From Ch67 sp041395845 (GTDB lineage: Bacteria > Pseudomonadota > Gammaproteobacteria > Pseudomonadales > Ketobacteraceae), in contig JAWKZS010000003.1 in assembly GCA_041395845.1 (NCBI GenBank), forward strand, positions 1-64,000: DNA of 64,000 bases, written 5' to 3'. The first letter of the stretch is position 1; the number at the start of each line of letters is the position of its first letter. The notes under the pieces were generated by a model. It made no database searches. It was not told the origin of the DNA and worked only from the letters and a program-made list of their open reading frames with translations. The position numbers and the translations under genes were made by a program. Shown here one piece after another: positions 19,897-27,301 of this stretch.

Positions 19897-20148
19897 ATGG
19901 TAACTATTCGTCTTGCTCGTGGCGGCTCCAAAAAGCGTCCTTTCTACCACGTTGTTGTGACCGACAGCCGTAGCGCCCGTGACGGTCGCTTCATCGAGCG
20001 CGTTGGCTTCTTCAACCCGATCGCCAAGGGTCAGGAAGAGCGCGTTCGCTTCGATATCGCACGCGTTGAATACTGGGTTGGTACTGGCGCCCAGATGTCT
20101 GATCGCGTTGCTTCCCTGCTCAAGGAAGTGAAGAAAGCTGCTGCCTGA
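19897..20148 (+). CDS. rpsP: 30S ribosomal protein S16
   Basis: 83-residue S16 with the family start MVTIRLARGGSKKRPFYHVV and the DSR(S)ARDGRFIERVGFFNP core. First gene of the classical rpsP-rimM-trmD-rplS operon. An AAGGAAA ribosome site precedes the ATG. The 222-base leader after ffh may hold a separate promoter, but I could not pick one with confidence. Confidence 0.98.
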   Translation: MVTIRLARGGSKKRPFYHVVVTDSRSARDGRFIERVGFFNPIAKGQEERVRFDIARVEYWVGTGAQMSDRVASLLKEVKKAAA

Positions 20149-20156
20149 TTGATGTT

Positions 20157-20675
20157 ATGAGCGATTGGGTAGTGGTGGGGAAACTGATGTCCCCGTTTGG
20201 TGTGAAAGGCTGGCTGAAGCTTTACTCCCACACCCAACCGATTGAAAACATTGCAGGTTATGACCCCTTGTGGTGTAAGCAGGGGGGTAGCTGGCAGCCG
20301 ATCAGCCTTGAGCATGTTCAGCGACATGGCAAGGGGCTGGTGGCCAAGATCAAAGGTTGTGAAAACCGCGATCAGACACCGGCCTATATCGGGTGTGATT
20401 TAGCAATCAAGCGCGAGCAGCTGCCAGCGCTCGACGACGGTGACTACTACTGGAGCCAGCTTGAGGGGCTCAGGGTGTTAACCGTCGAGGGTGATTTCCT
20501 CGGAACCGTGGATCACCTGTTCGAAACCGGGTCCAATGATGTGCTGGTGGTGCATCCCGGCACCGGCTCCATCGACCAGCAGGAACGCCTCATCCCCTAT
20601 CTGTGGGGTGACGTGGTAACTGCAGTGGATCTGGAGCGCGGTGAAATGACCGTGGATTGGGATAAGGATTTTTGA
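20157..20675 (+). CDS. rimM: Ribosome maturation factor RimM
   Basis: 172-residue 16S processing factor that binds S19 during 30S head assembly. N-terminal RimM barrel (VVVGKLMSPFGVKGWLKLYS) and C-terminal PRC barrel (DYYWSQLEGLRV...GTVDHLFETGSNDVLVV, split here) are both complete. Eight bases after rpsP. Confidence 0.97.
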   Translation: MSDWVVVGKLMSPFGVKGWLKLYSHTQPIENIAGYDPLWCKQGGSWQPISLEHVQRHGKGLVAKIKGCENRDQTPAYIGCDLAIKREQLPALDDGDYYWSQLEGLRVLTVEGDFLGTVDHLFETGSNDVLVVHPGTGSIDQQERLIPYLWGDVVTAVDLERGEMTVDWDKDF

Positions 20676-20696
20676 CCGGCCTGCGGGAGTGAGCAG

Positions 20697-21452
20697 ATGA
20701 AGTTTTCCATCGTCACCCTGTTTCCGGAGATGTTCAAGGCCATTACCGAGCACGGTATTACCAGCCGTGCGGTGAAGAACGGGCTGATTGAACTGGAGTT
20801 GGTAAACCCCCGGGACTTCACCCACGACGTGCATCGCACCGTGGATGATCGGCCTTACGGCGGTGGTCCCGGGATGCTGATGTTGGTGGAGCCGTTGCTG
20901 GCGGCCATTGCCCAGGCCAGGCAGAATCTGGCGGACAAAGGCATCGCGCAGGCCAAGGTGGTGTACGTTTCGCCCCAGGGTCGCCGGTTCGACCAGCATT
21001 CGGCGCGGTCCTTCAGTGAGCAGGCCGGGATGATTTTCCTGTGTGGCCGCTACGAAGGTATCGATGAGCGGGTAATCGAGATGGCGGTGGATGAAGAATG
21101 GTCCATTGGCGATTACGTGCTCAGTGGCGGTGAACTGCCGGTGATGGCGATGATCGATGCCACAGCCCGTTTGCTGCCGGGTGTGCTGGGTCACAAGGAT
21201 TCGGCCACGGAAGATTCGTTTTTTGAGGGGCTGCTGGATTGCCCCCACTATACCCGACCTGAGGATTATCAGGGCAGGGTGGTACCACCGGTGTTATTGA
21301 GCGGCAATCACGCCGCCATCCGGCGCTGGCGACTCAAGCAGTCGCTGGGTCGAACCTGGCAACGGCGGCCGGACTTACTGGAAGGCAAACAGCTGACCAG
21401 TGAAGAAGCGAAGCTGTTGCAGGAGTATCGGGACGAACAGGATCCATCCTGA
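20697..21452 (+). CDS. trmD: tRNA (guanine-N1-)-methyltransferase
   Basis: 251-residue SPOUT methyltransferase making m1G37 in tRNAs. The knot motifs FLCGRYEGIDERV (~117) and IGDYVLSGGELP (~138) that bind S-adenosylmethionine are present, as is the tRNA-contacting DRPYGGGPGML (~49). Length matches the family. The start ATG at 20697 has GGGAGTGAGC in front. Third gene of the rpsP operon. Confidence 0.98.
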   Translation: MKFSIVTLFPEMFKAITEHGITSRAVKNGLIELELVNPRDFTHDVHRTVDDRPYGGGPGMLMLVEPLLAAIAQARQNLADKGIAQAKVVYVSPQGRRFDQHSARSFSEQAGMIFLCGRYEGIDERVIEMAVDEEWSIGDYVLSGGELPVMAMIDATARLLPGVLGHKDSATEDSFFEGLLDCPHYTRPEDYQGRVVPPVLLSGNHAAIRRWRLKQSLGRTWQRRPDLLEGKQLTSEEAKLLQEYRDEQDPS

Positions 21453-21524
21453 TCGTTCCTTCGTTAACGACGTGAATGAGGCGTTTCGGCCCCTCCTCTG
21501 ACGTCATAGCTAGAGGCAATTACC

Positions 21525-21881
21525 ATGAGCGGTAAGAACAAGATCATTCAGGAAATCGAAAAAGCACAGATGAAAACCGACGTACCGGCATTCGGTATCG
21601 GTGACACTGTGGTTGTTAGCGTAAAGGTACAGGAAGGCGATCGCAGCCGTCTGCAGGCTTACGAAGGCGTCGTTATCGCCAAGCGTAACCGCGGCTTGAA
21701 CTCTTCTTTCACCGTGCGCAAGATTTCCAACGGTGTGGGCGTTGAGCGTGTTTTCCAGACGCACAGCCCAGTGGTTGACAGCATCCAGCTGAAGCGTCGC
21801 GGAGCTGTTCGTCGCGCCAAGCTGTACTACCTGCGCGATCGCGCCGGCAAGTCTGCCCGTATCCGCGAAAAGCTCAACTGA
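21525..21881 (+). CDS. rplS: 50S ribosomal protein L19
   Basis: 118-residue L19 located at the 30S-50S interface. The core FTVRKISNGVGVERVFQTHS is unmistakable. A 72-base gap separates it from trmD, with AGAGGCAATTACC before the ATG. Last gene of the operon, closed by a strong terminator 20 bases downstream. Confidence 0.98.
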   Translation: MSGKNKIIQEIEKAQMKTDVPAFGIGDTVVVSVKVQEGDRSRLQAYEGVVIAKRNRGLNSSFTVRKISNGVGVERVFQTHSPVVDSIQLKRRGAVRRAKLYYLRDRAGKSARIREKLN

Positions 21882-21900
21882 TCCCCGATCGGTTGATGAG

Positions 21901-21928
21901 AAAGGCGCCCTTCGTGGCGCCTTTTTTT
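21901..21928. terminator. Bidirectional terminator between rplS and the PstS-like gene
   Basis: GGCGCC (21904-21909), six-base loop, GGCGCC (21916-21921), flanked by AAA and seven T. It can end rplS on the plus strand; the weaker A run on the left may also help stop the convergent minus-strand operon, whose last stop codon is at 21927. Confidence 0.9.
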
Positions 21929-22358
21929 ATTCCTCGAGAATCAGTACCACTTTCATCCCGGCCAGGTCTGCGGACGCATCCAGGTAGCCGATGGCCCGGC
22001 TATCACTACGGATTTTGCTGACGACTTCCGTCTGATCGTTTGCCTGTTGTGGAACCTTGCCTTTGCCGCTGAACAGATAAAACGCACGATAGCGCCGCAC
22101 TTTGGCCGGGGTCATCTGGGCGATCCGGGCGTAGAAGCGGCTGTAGAGCGCGGAGTCGTCCGGCAGGTCGATGGTCTGGGGCTCCATCGAGGTTTCCGGG
22201 AACATCCGCAGGCGACCCAGAAATATCTTCTGAACATCCTTGTCGCTGAGGCTGCTGATGGGGTTGTCAGGGTGAACCACGATGGCGAGGTCGGCTGTTG
22301 CTTTTTGTGCCAGCAGGCAGGTGAATAGCAGGATGCCCAACACATACAGTAGCCGCAT
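21927..22358 (-). CDS. PstS-like single-domain periplasmic protein
   Basis: 143 residues from the ATG at 22358 (MRLLYVLGILLF), one base after the stop of the porin-like gene; an in-frame ATG 18 bases earlier would overlap that gene. A signal peptide ends near KATADLA. The mature part resembles phosphate ABC transporter binding proteins (NPISSLSDKDVQKIFLGR, SGKGKVPQ, AIGYLDAS) but at about 120 residues is only half a normal two-lobed protein, with no ABC permease or ATPase genes nearby. It is probably a small anion-binding or assembly factor working with the porin and the divergent kinase. Low-level similarity only; ligand not predictable. Confidence 0.75.
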   Translation of the reverse strand: MRLLYVLGILLFTCLLAQKATADLAIVVHPDNPISSLSDKDVQKIFLGRLRMFPETSMEPQTIDLPDDSALYSRFYARIAQMTPAKVRRYRAFYLFSGKGKVPQQANDQTEVVSKIRSDSRAIGYLDASADLAGMKVVLILEE

Positions 22359-22359
22359 G

Positions 22360-23598
22360 TCAGAACACCACATCAATGACGAAGCTGACCAGCAGGGCGT
22401 CCCCGGGTCGCCTGGCCCCAGGTGAAGGGATCATCAGGCCCGTGGTGCCTGCCTGGAAGTCAAAGTACTCGACTTCGGCCTTGAGGCAGGTGTTGGGTAA
22501 TACATCGTAGCGGGTGCCGAGGGTCCAGGTGCGCTGCTTGGAGCGGAACGACTTGAAGGCCTCGATGGTCCCTGTCCGCAGCAGTTCTGCCGGCAGCCCA
22601 AGGGAGCCGGCCGGGTAGGTGGCATAGGAAGACTCCAGTGCGGCGATGGCGTCTTCATTCAGAATGTTGTCATACGAACCTGTGGCGATATATGGGCTCC
22701 AGTTGCCGATGTGATAGATGAATGAGGTGTACCAGCCTTTGGACGTGTTGGCGAAGCCATCACCACGATTGCTGATGTGATAGCCCTCGGCAATCAGCGT
22801 CCAGTTTCCCTGTTCCCATTGGCCGGCAAGGGCGTGGTATGCATAGGGTTCATTTTCGGCTTCAAACGCAGCGGCGGCTTCTTCGAAGACGGCATCGCCA
22901 GTGAAGGTGGCCAGTTGCTGAAATGCGTCCTGGTAGGGCTGCCAGCCAGGGGAGTTAATGTCTGTATCGTTGATGATGAGCCCGTAGCGCAACAGCCATT
23001 GTTCTCCGCGCAGGGTCAGGTTGGCGCCGCCAACCGGTTCGGCCTGGATGTCGAGTTCGTCGTACTCTCCATCCATGACACCTGCAAAGATCTGAATGTC
23101 GAGCTCCAGGTGTCCCAGATCACCGTTCCAGGTGAAGTCGATACCGTCAAAGTTGTAGAACGGCGTGAGGAAGAAGGTGTACACGTTGGTCGGTGGGCGG
23201 GCCCACGGATAGGAGTAGCCGGTATTGACGGATTCGGAATACAGATAGTGGGGGGTTCGCATGCGTCCGATCCGCATGCGCAGGGTTGGGGTCCACTGGT
23301 AACCCAGGAACAGCCAGTCAACTTCGGGCTGGTAGTCATCGGTGTCGTTGGCATGGAAGCCCTGCGCTACAAGCTGCCCAGTGAATGACAGGTGGGGGAG
23401 CAGGTCACCCTGAAAATGCAGGCCTATAACGGAATCGGCGTCGAAACTCCAATGATCATCGTAGTTCATGAAGTTCATGCCATCCCGGTTGGTTTTACCG
23501 GCGCCCACGGAGGCAAAGCCTGACCAGTCCCAGCTTTCCTGGGCGATAGCGTGGTAGGGCAGTGTGATGAAGATCAGGTAGATCAGCGTGTTGCGCAC
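22360..23598 (-). CDS. Porin-like outer membrane beta-barrel protein
   Basis: 412 residues from GTG 23598, chosen because a signal peptide follows at once (RNTLIYLIFITLPYHAIAQ). The frame stays open to 23772, but that would overlap the divergent kinase start. The mature sequence is rich in aromatic alternating strands (MRIGRMRTPHYLYSESVNTG, IDFTWNGDLGHLELDIQIF) typical of short-chain porins, and the last strand ends in Phe (LLVSFVIDVVF), the usual barrel C-terminus. Operonic with the PstS-like gene (spacing one base). Role as uptake channel or scaffold for that protein is inferred. Confidence 0.78.
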   Translation of the reverse strand: MRNTLIYLIFITLPYHAIAQESWDWSGFASVGAGKTNRDGMNFMNYDDHWSFDADSVIGLHFQGDLLPHLSFTGQLVAQGFHANDTDDYQPEVDWLFLGYQWTPTLRMRIGRMRTPHYLYSESVNTGYSYPWARPPTNVYTFFLTPFYNFDGIDFTWNGDLGHLELDIQIFAGVMDGEYDELDIQAEPVGGANLTLRGEQWLLRYGLIINDTDINSPGWQPYQDAFQQLATFTGDAVFEEAAAAFEAENEPYAYHALAGQWEQGNWTLIAEGYHISNRGDGFANTSKGWYTSFIYHIGNWSPYIATGSYDNILNEDAIAALESSYATYPAGSLGLPAELLRTGTIEAFKSFRSKQRTWTLGTRYDVLPNTCLKAEVEYFDFQAGTTGLMIPSPGARRPGDALLVSFVIDVVF

Positions 23599-23731
23599 GT
23601 TTATGGCAGGGTTCAGACGCGGTTGTTGTTTCGATAAAGCATAGCCAATGTCTGCCGGTTTGCCTGCGTGGCACGTGGGGACTGCTAGACTTTGAAGTGT
23701 TATCCAGTGCTGTCTTGCATGGAGAGTCACC

Positions 23732-25510
23732 TTGCGTCTGAAAGAAAATGCCGGGATCCGCGCCAACATCATGTTGATTGCCGTGTTGGGCGGGCTTGGC
23801 TTTCTGTGTTACCTGCTTGTGAATGTGCATCTTGCAAATGCGAACAGGGCGCGTCTGAATGAGTTGCTCGAGCACCGTTATCCCGTTATCGAACAGGTCC
23901 GGAAACTGAAGCAGGATGCTGATGGTATCCGTGAAAGCCTGACGGCGGCGGTGGCGCTTGAGGATGGTTTTCTGGTGGAAGATTCGGTCGAGCTGGCTGT
24001 GAGGTTCCGTGCCAATGCGAATGAGCTGGTAAAAATGGAGCCGGCGTTTGCTGCAGATGTGCAGGCATTGCTGGTGTCGTTTGAAGGTTATTTCGATCAC
24101 GCCCGCACGCTGGCGCTACTGCTGATTGAAACCGATGACAATCTGGATGAGTTGAAGCATCAGCTGGATGAGACCCATCTGGCATTTGCCGATGTGTTGG
24201 CGGGGGTCGACAGTCTTTACCGGGTTGCTCGCGAGCAGTATTCGGATCTGTTGCTGCAAACCCATAGTGCGGTAGTTGATGCCAACCGGCTGGGGGCGTT
24301 GCTGGGAGGGCTGATCATTGTCGGGCTGGTGTTGCTGGCCTGGGCGATCAGCGTACGGGTGCTTGGCCTGATCAATCGCAGTGATCAGGCCAAGAGTGCG
24401 TTTCTGGCCACGATCAGTCATGAGCTTCGGACACCCATGAATGGTGTGCTGGGTGCGTTGAATCTGTTACGCAGTGGTGCGGTGTCCGGTCAGCAGTCAG
24501 CGTTACTGGAGGCAGCGCAGACGTCAGCCAATGCGATGATGACCTCGATTGATGACATCCTGATCTTCAGTGAGATCATATCAGGCCAGAGTGCCGTTGA
24601 TGGGAAGCCGGTGCATCTTGGTCGTAGTCTGGATGCATTGTTGAAGGCCTTCAGCGAGACGGCGCGTGCGCGGGGTTTGTCCTATCACTACGATGTTTGC
24701 GCTGCGCTCGATCGGGTGGTGACGACGGATGAGCCGAAAGTGCTGCATGTCGTGCGGCATCTGGTGGCTAACGGACTGAAGTTCACGGATGCGGGCGGGG
24801 TTGAGGTTCAGGTGAACCTGAGGGGTGAGCGTGTGCTGGTGCGAGTTGTGGACACAGGCCCTGGCATTGATCCTGACGATATGTCGCAGCTGTTTCGCCC
24901 GTTTGGCCAGCTCGATGGATCGTTTCGCCGGCGTCATCAGGGGATCGGTATCGGCCTTGCCATCTGCGCCGCCATGGCCCGCCTGCTTGGTGGTTCCGTA
25001 AAACTGGCCAATCGCGATCCGCATGGCCTGGAGGCGGTGTTTGAGTTTCCTGTAGGTCTTGCAGAAGCATCGGCCCAGGTGGCGGAGCATTCTGTCCCCC
25101 GGAAAACTGAAAGCGAGGTTCCGGCAGTGGTGTTGGTGGTGGAGGACAATCCGGTCAACCAGCTGGTAATGAAAGGGTATCTGCAGAAACTGGGATTGCA
25201 GGTGTTGACGGCAGCCAATGGCAGAGAGGCTGTCGATCTGGTGAGCGCGCAGCCTGTGCAGCTTGTTCTGATGGATTGCCAGATGCCGGTCATGGACGGC
25301 TTCGAAGCCACTCGCTGCATTCGCCAGTTGCCTGCTCCTGCAGGGCATGTGCCCATTGTCGCGGTGACGGCCAATGTGCTTGATGTGGATCGTGCCCAGT
25401 GCATGGAGGCGGGAATGAATATCTTCCTGAAAAAACCCGTGGATCTGTTGTCGATTCGGGATGCGGTGGCAGCGTTCGTGCCGCTGTCGGTGGATCCGTT
25501 GGGTGGGTGA
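23732..25510 (+). CDS. Hybrid sensor histidine kinase
   Basis: 592 residues from TTG 23732, supported by GGAGAG seven bases upstream. Two membrane helices (about 12-35 and 188-212) enclose an all-helical periplasmic domain of ~150 residues. Then HisKA (ATISHELRTPMNG), HATPase_c (ANGLKFTDAGG; GIGIGLAICAA) and a C-terminal receiver (VVEDNPVNQLVMKG, LMDCQMPVMDG, FLKKPVD). No HAMP domain is evident. It is divergent from the porin/PstS-like pair, which suggests it senses what those genes handle. Output partner not in window. Confidence 0.92.
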   Translation: MRLKENAGIRANIMLIAVLGGLGFLCYLLVNVHLANANRARLNELLEHRYPVIEQVRKLKQDADGIRESLTAAVALEDGFLVEDSVELAVRFRANANELVKMEPAFAADVQALLVSFEGYFDHARTLALLLIETDDNLDELKHQLDETHLAFADVLAGVDSLYRVAREQYSDLLLQTHSAVVDANRLGALLGGLIIVGLVLLAWAISVRVLGLINRSDQAKSAFLATISHELRTPMNGVLGALNLLRSGAVSGQQSALLEAAQTSANAMMTSIDDILIFSEIISGQSAVDGKPVHLGRSLDALLKAFSETARARGLSYHYDVCAALDRVVTTDEPKVLHVVRHLVANGLKFTDAGGVEVQVNLRGERVLVRVVDTGPGIDPDDMSQLFRPFGQLDGSFRRRHQGIGIGLAICAAMARLLGGSVKLANRDPHGLEAVFEFPVGLAEASAQVAEHSVPRKTESEVPAVVLVVEDNPVNQLVMKGYLQKLGLQVLTAANGREAVDLVSAQPVQLVLMDCQMPVMDGFEATRCIRQLPAPAGHVPIVAVTANVLDVDRAQCMEAGMNIFLKKPVDLLSIRDAVAAFVPLSVDPLGG

Positions 25511-25525
25511 TCGGTGTCGTGACAA

Positions 25526-26956
25526 TCACCCCTCAAACCGATAAGGCAGGAACTCCCGCTCGTTTTCGCTGATGTGGATTTTTTTTCCGATCGGCGGAAA
25601 CGCCCGCTGGGGGCAGTGATCGCGCTCGCACACACGGCAGCTGACCCCAATGGGTACCGCTGCCGCCTTGTCATTCAGATCGATGCCCACGGAATAAATC
25701 AGTTGGGGGGCGTGCTGGATTTCGCAGCCCAGGCCCACCGCAAAATTCTTCTGTGGCATCAGAAAGCCCCCTTCCGTGCGGCTGACGGTGCGTGCAATGC
25801 AGAAATAGGTTTTGCCATCGGGCATCTGGGCAACCTGGCGCAGGATTTTGCCAGGTTGGGCGAATGCATCGTGCACGTTCCACAGCGGGCAGGCGCCACC
25901 CACGCGGGCAAAATGAAAGCTGCTGGCGCTCTGGCGCTTGGAAATGTTGCCGGCGGCATCGACCCGCACGAAATAGAACGGAATGCCTTTTTCGCCGGGC
26001 CGCTGCAGGGTCGAAAGGCGGTGACAGATCTGTTCAAAACTCACGTTGAAAATAATCTGTAACCGTTCGATATCGTATTTTTCCTGTTGGGCTTTTTTCA
26101 GAAAGCTGCTGTAAGGCATCAGCAGGGCGCCGGCAAAATAATTCGCCAGTCCCACCCGGCATACCGCTTCGGTTTCGTGGCTGGAAAAGCCGGCGCGCCG
26201 GATCATGTCGTCGAGCAATTCTCTGTGTTCCAGCAGACAGATCTGGTGGGCCAGCTGAAAGACGCGCTGCTTGAGCGATAACAGTTTCGACAGGGTGAGG
26301 CGCTGGCTGGCTGGATCGAAATGACGCAGGCGGTCGCCCTCGGCATCCAGGCTGACGACAATGCCGTGGGCACGTTGCAGGTAGTCGATCAGTTTGGCTT
26401 CGCCTTCCCCGGCGCCGAGCTTTTCGGTTTCCGCCAGCTGTTCTGCGGCGCGATCCAGTTCATCAAAATAATTGTTCTGGTAGTAGAAATAGTCGCGCAC
26501 TTCTTCGTAGGGAAACTGGGGGCCGACAATGGCGCGCACGGCTTCGTCGCCGGTCATGTCCTGGGCCAGTCCGGCAAAGTTCTGGTTGGCCTGGTGGTAG
26601 GACTGGTACAGGGTAAGGAAATGGCGGGCGAACGCCGGCGATCGGGATACGATTTCTTTCAGATCCTGCAGGGGCACTTTTTCGTGCTTGAACAGGGGGT
26701 CTTCCATGCAGTCCTTGAGTTCGGCGATGAGGCGGTCATCTTCTTCTTCGGAAAAGTGGGTCAGGTCGATGTCGAACAGGGTGCCCATCTTCAGCAGGAC
26801 CTGGACAGTGAGGGGGCGCTGGTCGTTTTCGATCTGGTTCAGGTAGCTGGCTGACAGGCCAAGCCGGTAAGCCAGTTCGGCCTGGCTCAGCTGCTGCTGT
26901 TCCCGGAAGCGGCGGATCTTGGCGCCGAGGAAGAGTTTGCGTTTGCGGTTGGTCAT
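25526..26956 (-). CDS. ScfR/RamB-type transcriptional regulator (XRE HTH + ImmA/IrrE-like)
   Basis: 476 residues from ATG 26956 (MTNRKRKLFLGAKIRRFREQ). HTH_3 domain at 8-65 (LSQAELAYRLGLSASYLNQI), a linker, an ImmA/IrrE-like domain where the usual HExxH appears as HQICL (~240), so probably without protease activity, and the C-terminal DUF2083 region with conserved cysteines (CRVCERDHCPQRAF, ~440). This is the short-chain fatty acyl regulator family (RamB, PrpC-type regulators), which control acetyl/propionyl-CoA metabolism. It is divergent from an acyl-CoA dehydrogenase gene with RamB-like motifs between them. The open frame extends upstream to 28828 but is spurious there. Confidence 0.9.
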   Translation of the reverse strand: MTNRKRKLFLGAKIRRFREQQQLSQAELAYRLGLSASYLNQIENDQRPLTVQVLLKMGTLFDIDLTHFSEEEDDRLIAELKDCMEDPLFKHEKVPLQDLKEIVSRSPAFARHFLTLYQSYHQANQNFAGLAQDMTGDEAVRAIVGPQFPYEEVRDYFYYQNNYFDELDRAAEQLAETEKLGAGEGEAKLIDYLQRAHGIVVSLDAEGDRLRHFDPASQRLTLSKLLSLKQRVFQLAHQICLLEHRELLDDMIRRAGFSSHETEAVCRVGLANYFAGALLMPYSSFLKKAQQEKYDIERLQIIFNVSFEQICHRLSTLQRPGEKGIPFYFVRVDAAGNISKRQSASSFHFARVGGACPLWNVHDAFAQPGKILRQVAQMPDGKTYFCIARTVSRTEGGFLMPQKNFAVGLGCEIQHAPQLIYSVGIDLNDKAAAVPIGVSCRVCERDHCPQRAFPPIGKKIHISENEREFLPYRFEG

Positions 26957-26978
26957 GGGGTGCTGGTGCCTTTGATGC

Positions 26979-27092
26979 GGCCGCCGGTGCGGGAGGGGGT
27001 TTCGGGACACGCCACGAGTACATCCATGTAGGCTCGACAGCGGCCATCCCTGGCCGCTGACGTACCCGAAACCCCCTCCCGCACCGGCGGCC
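26979..27092. repeat. Palindromic element, family type 1, copy A
   Basis: Perfect 28-bp arms (26979-27006 and 27065-27092) enclose a 58-nt core. The core holds hairpin 1 (TACATCCATGTA, 27018-27029, with CGAG/CTCG outside) and hairpin 2 (AGCGGCCATCCCTGGCCGCT, 27039-27058). It shares ACACGCC, both hairpins and their spacing with three other copies in the window, while the arm sequence is its own. It sits in the intergenic region between the ScfR-type regulator and the acyl-CoA dehydrogenase. Confidence 0.9.
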
Positions 27093-27136
27093 TCAGTTCT
27101 GTGCCACATCGGAAATTTGTAAATACTGCAAATTCG

Positions 27137-27149
27137 CAAACTTTGCAAT
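27137..27149 (+). promoter_or_regulatory. RamB-like operator motif, site 1
   Basis: CAAACTTTGCAAT matches 11 of 13 positions of the Corynebacterium RamB motif A(A/G)AACTTTGCAAA. A weaker related stretch (TACTGCAAAT) lies at 27124-27133. Located between a RamB-family regulator gene and its divergent neighbour. Confidence 0.5.
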
Positions 27150-27268
27150 TTTATCTTGCTGGCAGCAAAGTCCTTCGCAAAGCCGCACGTTTGATCCTCT
27201 ACAACCCTTGTCCCACCTGGGTGGGCTCCGAATAATGCGGGACGCGGCCAGTACCCTTGGCTGCCCTG

Positions 27269-27281
27269 TTTGCAAAGTTCA
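27269..27281 (-). promoter_or_regulatory. RamB-like operator motif, site 2
   Basis: On the minus strand TGAACTTTGCAAA matches 12 of 13 positions of the RamB motif. It ends 20 bases before the acyl-CoA dehydrogenase ATG, close to the ribosome site, where binding could block transcription or translation-competent leader synthesis. Confidence 0.5.
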
Positions 27282-27301
27282 CAAGACTTTTGAGGATCAC
27301 C

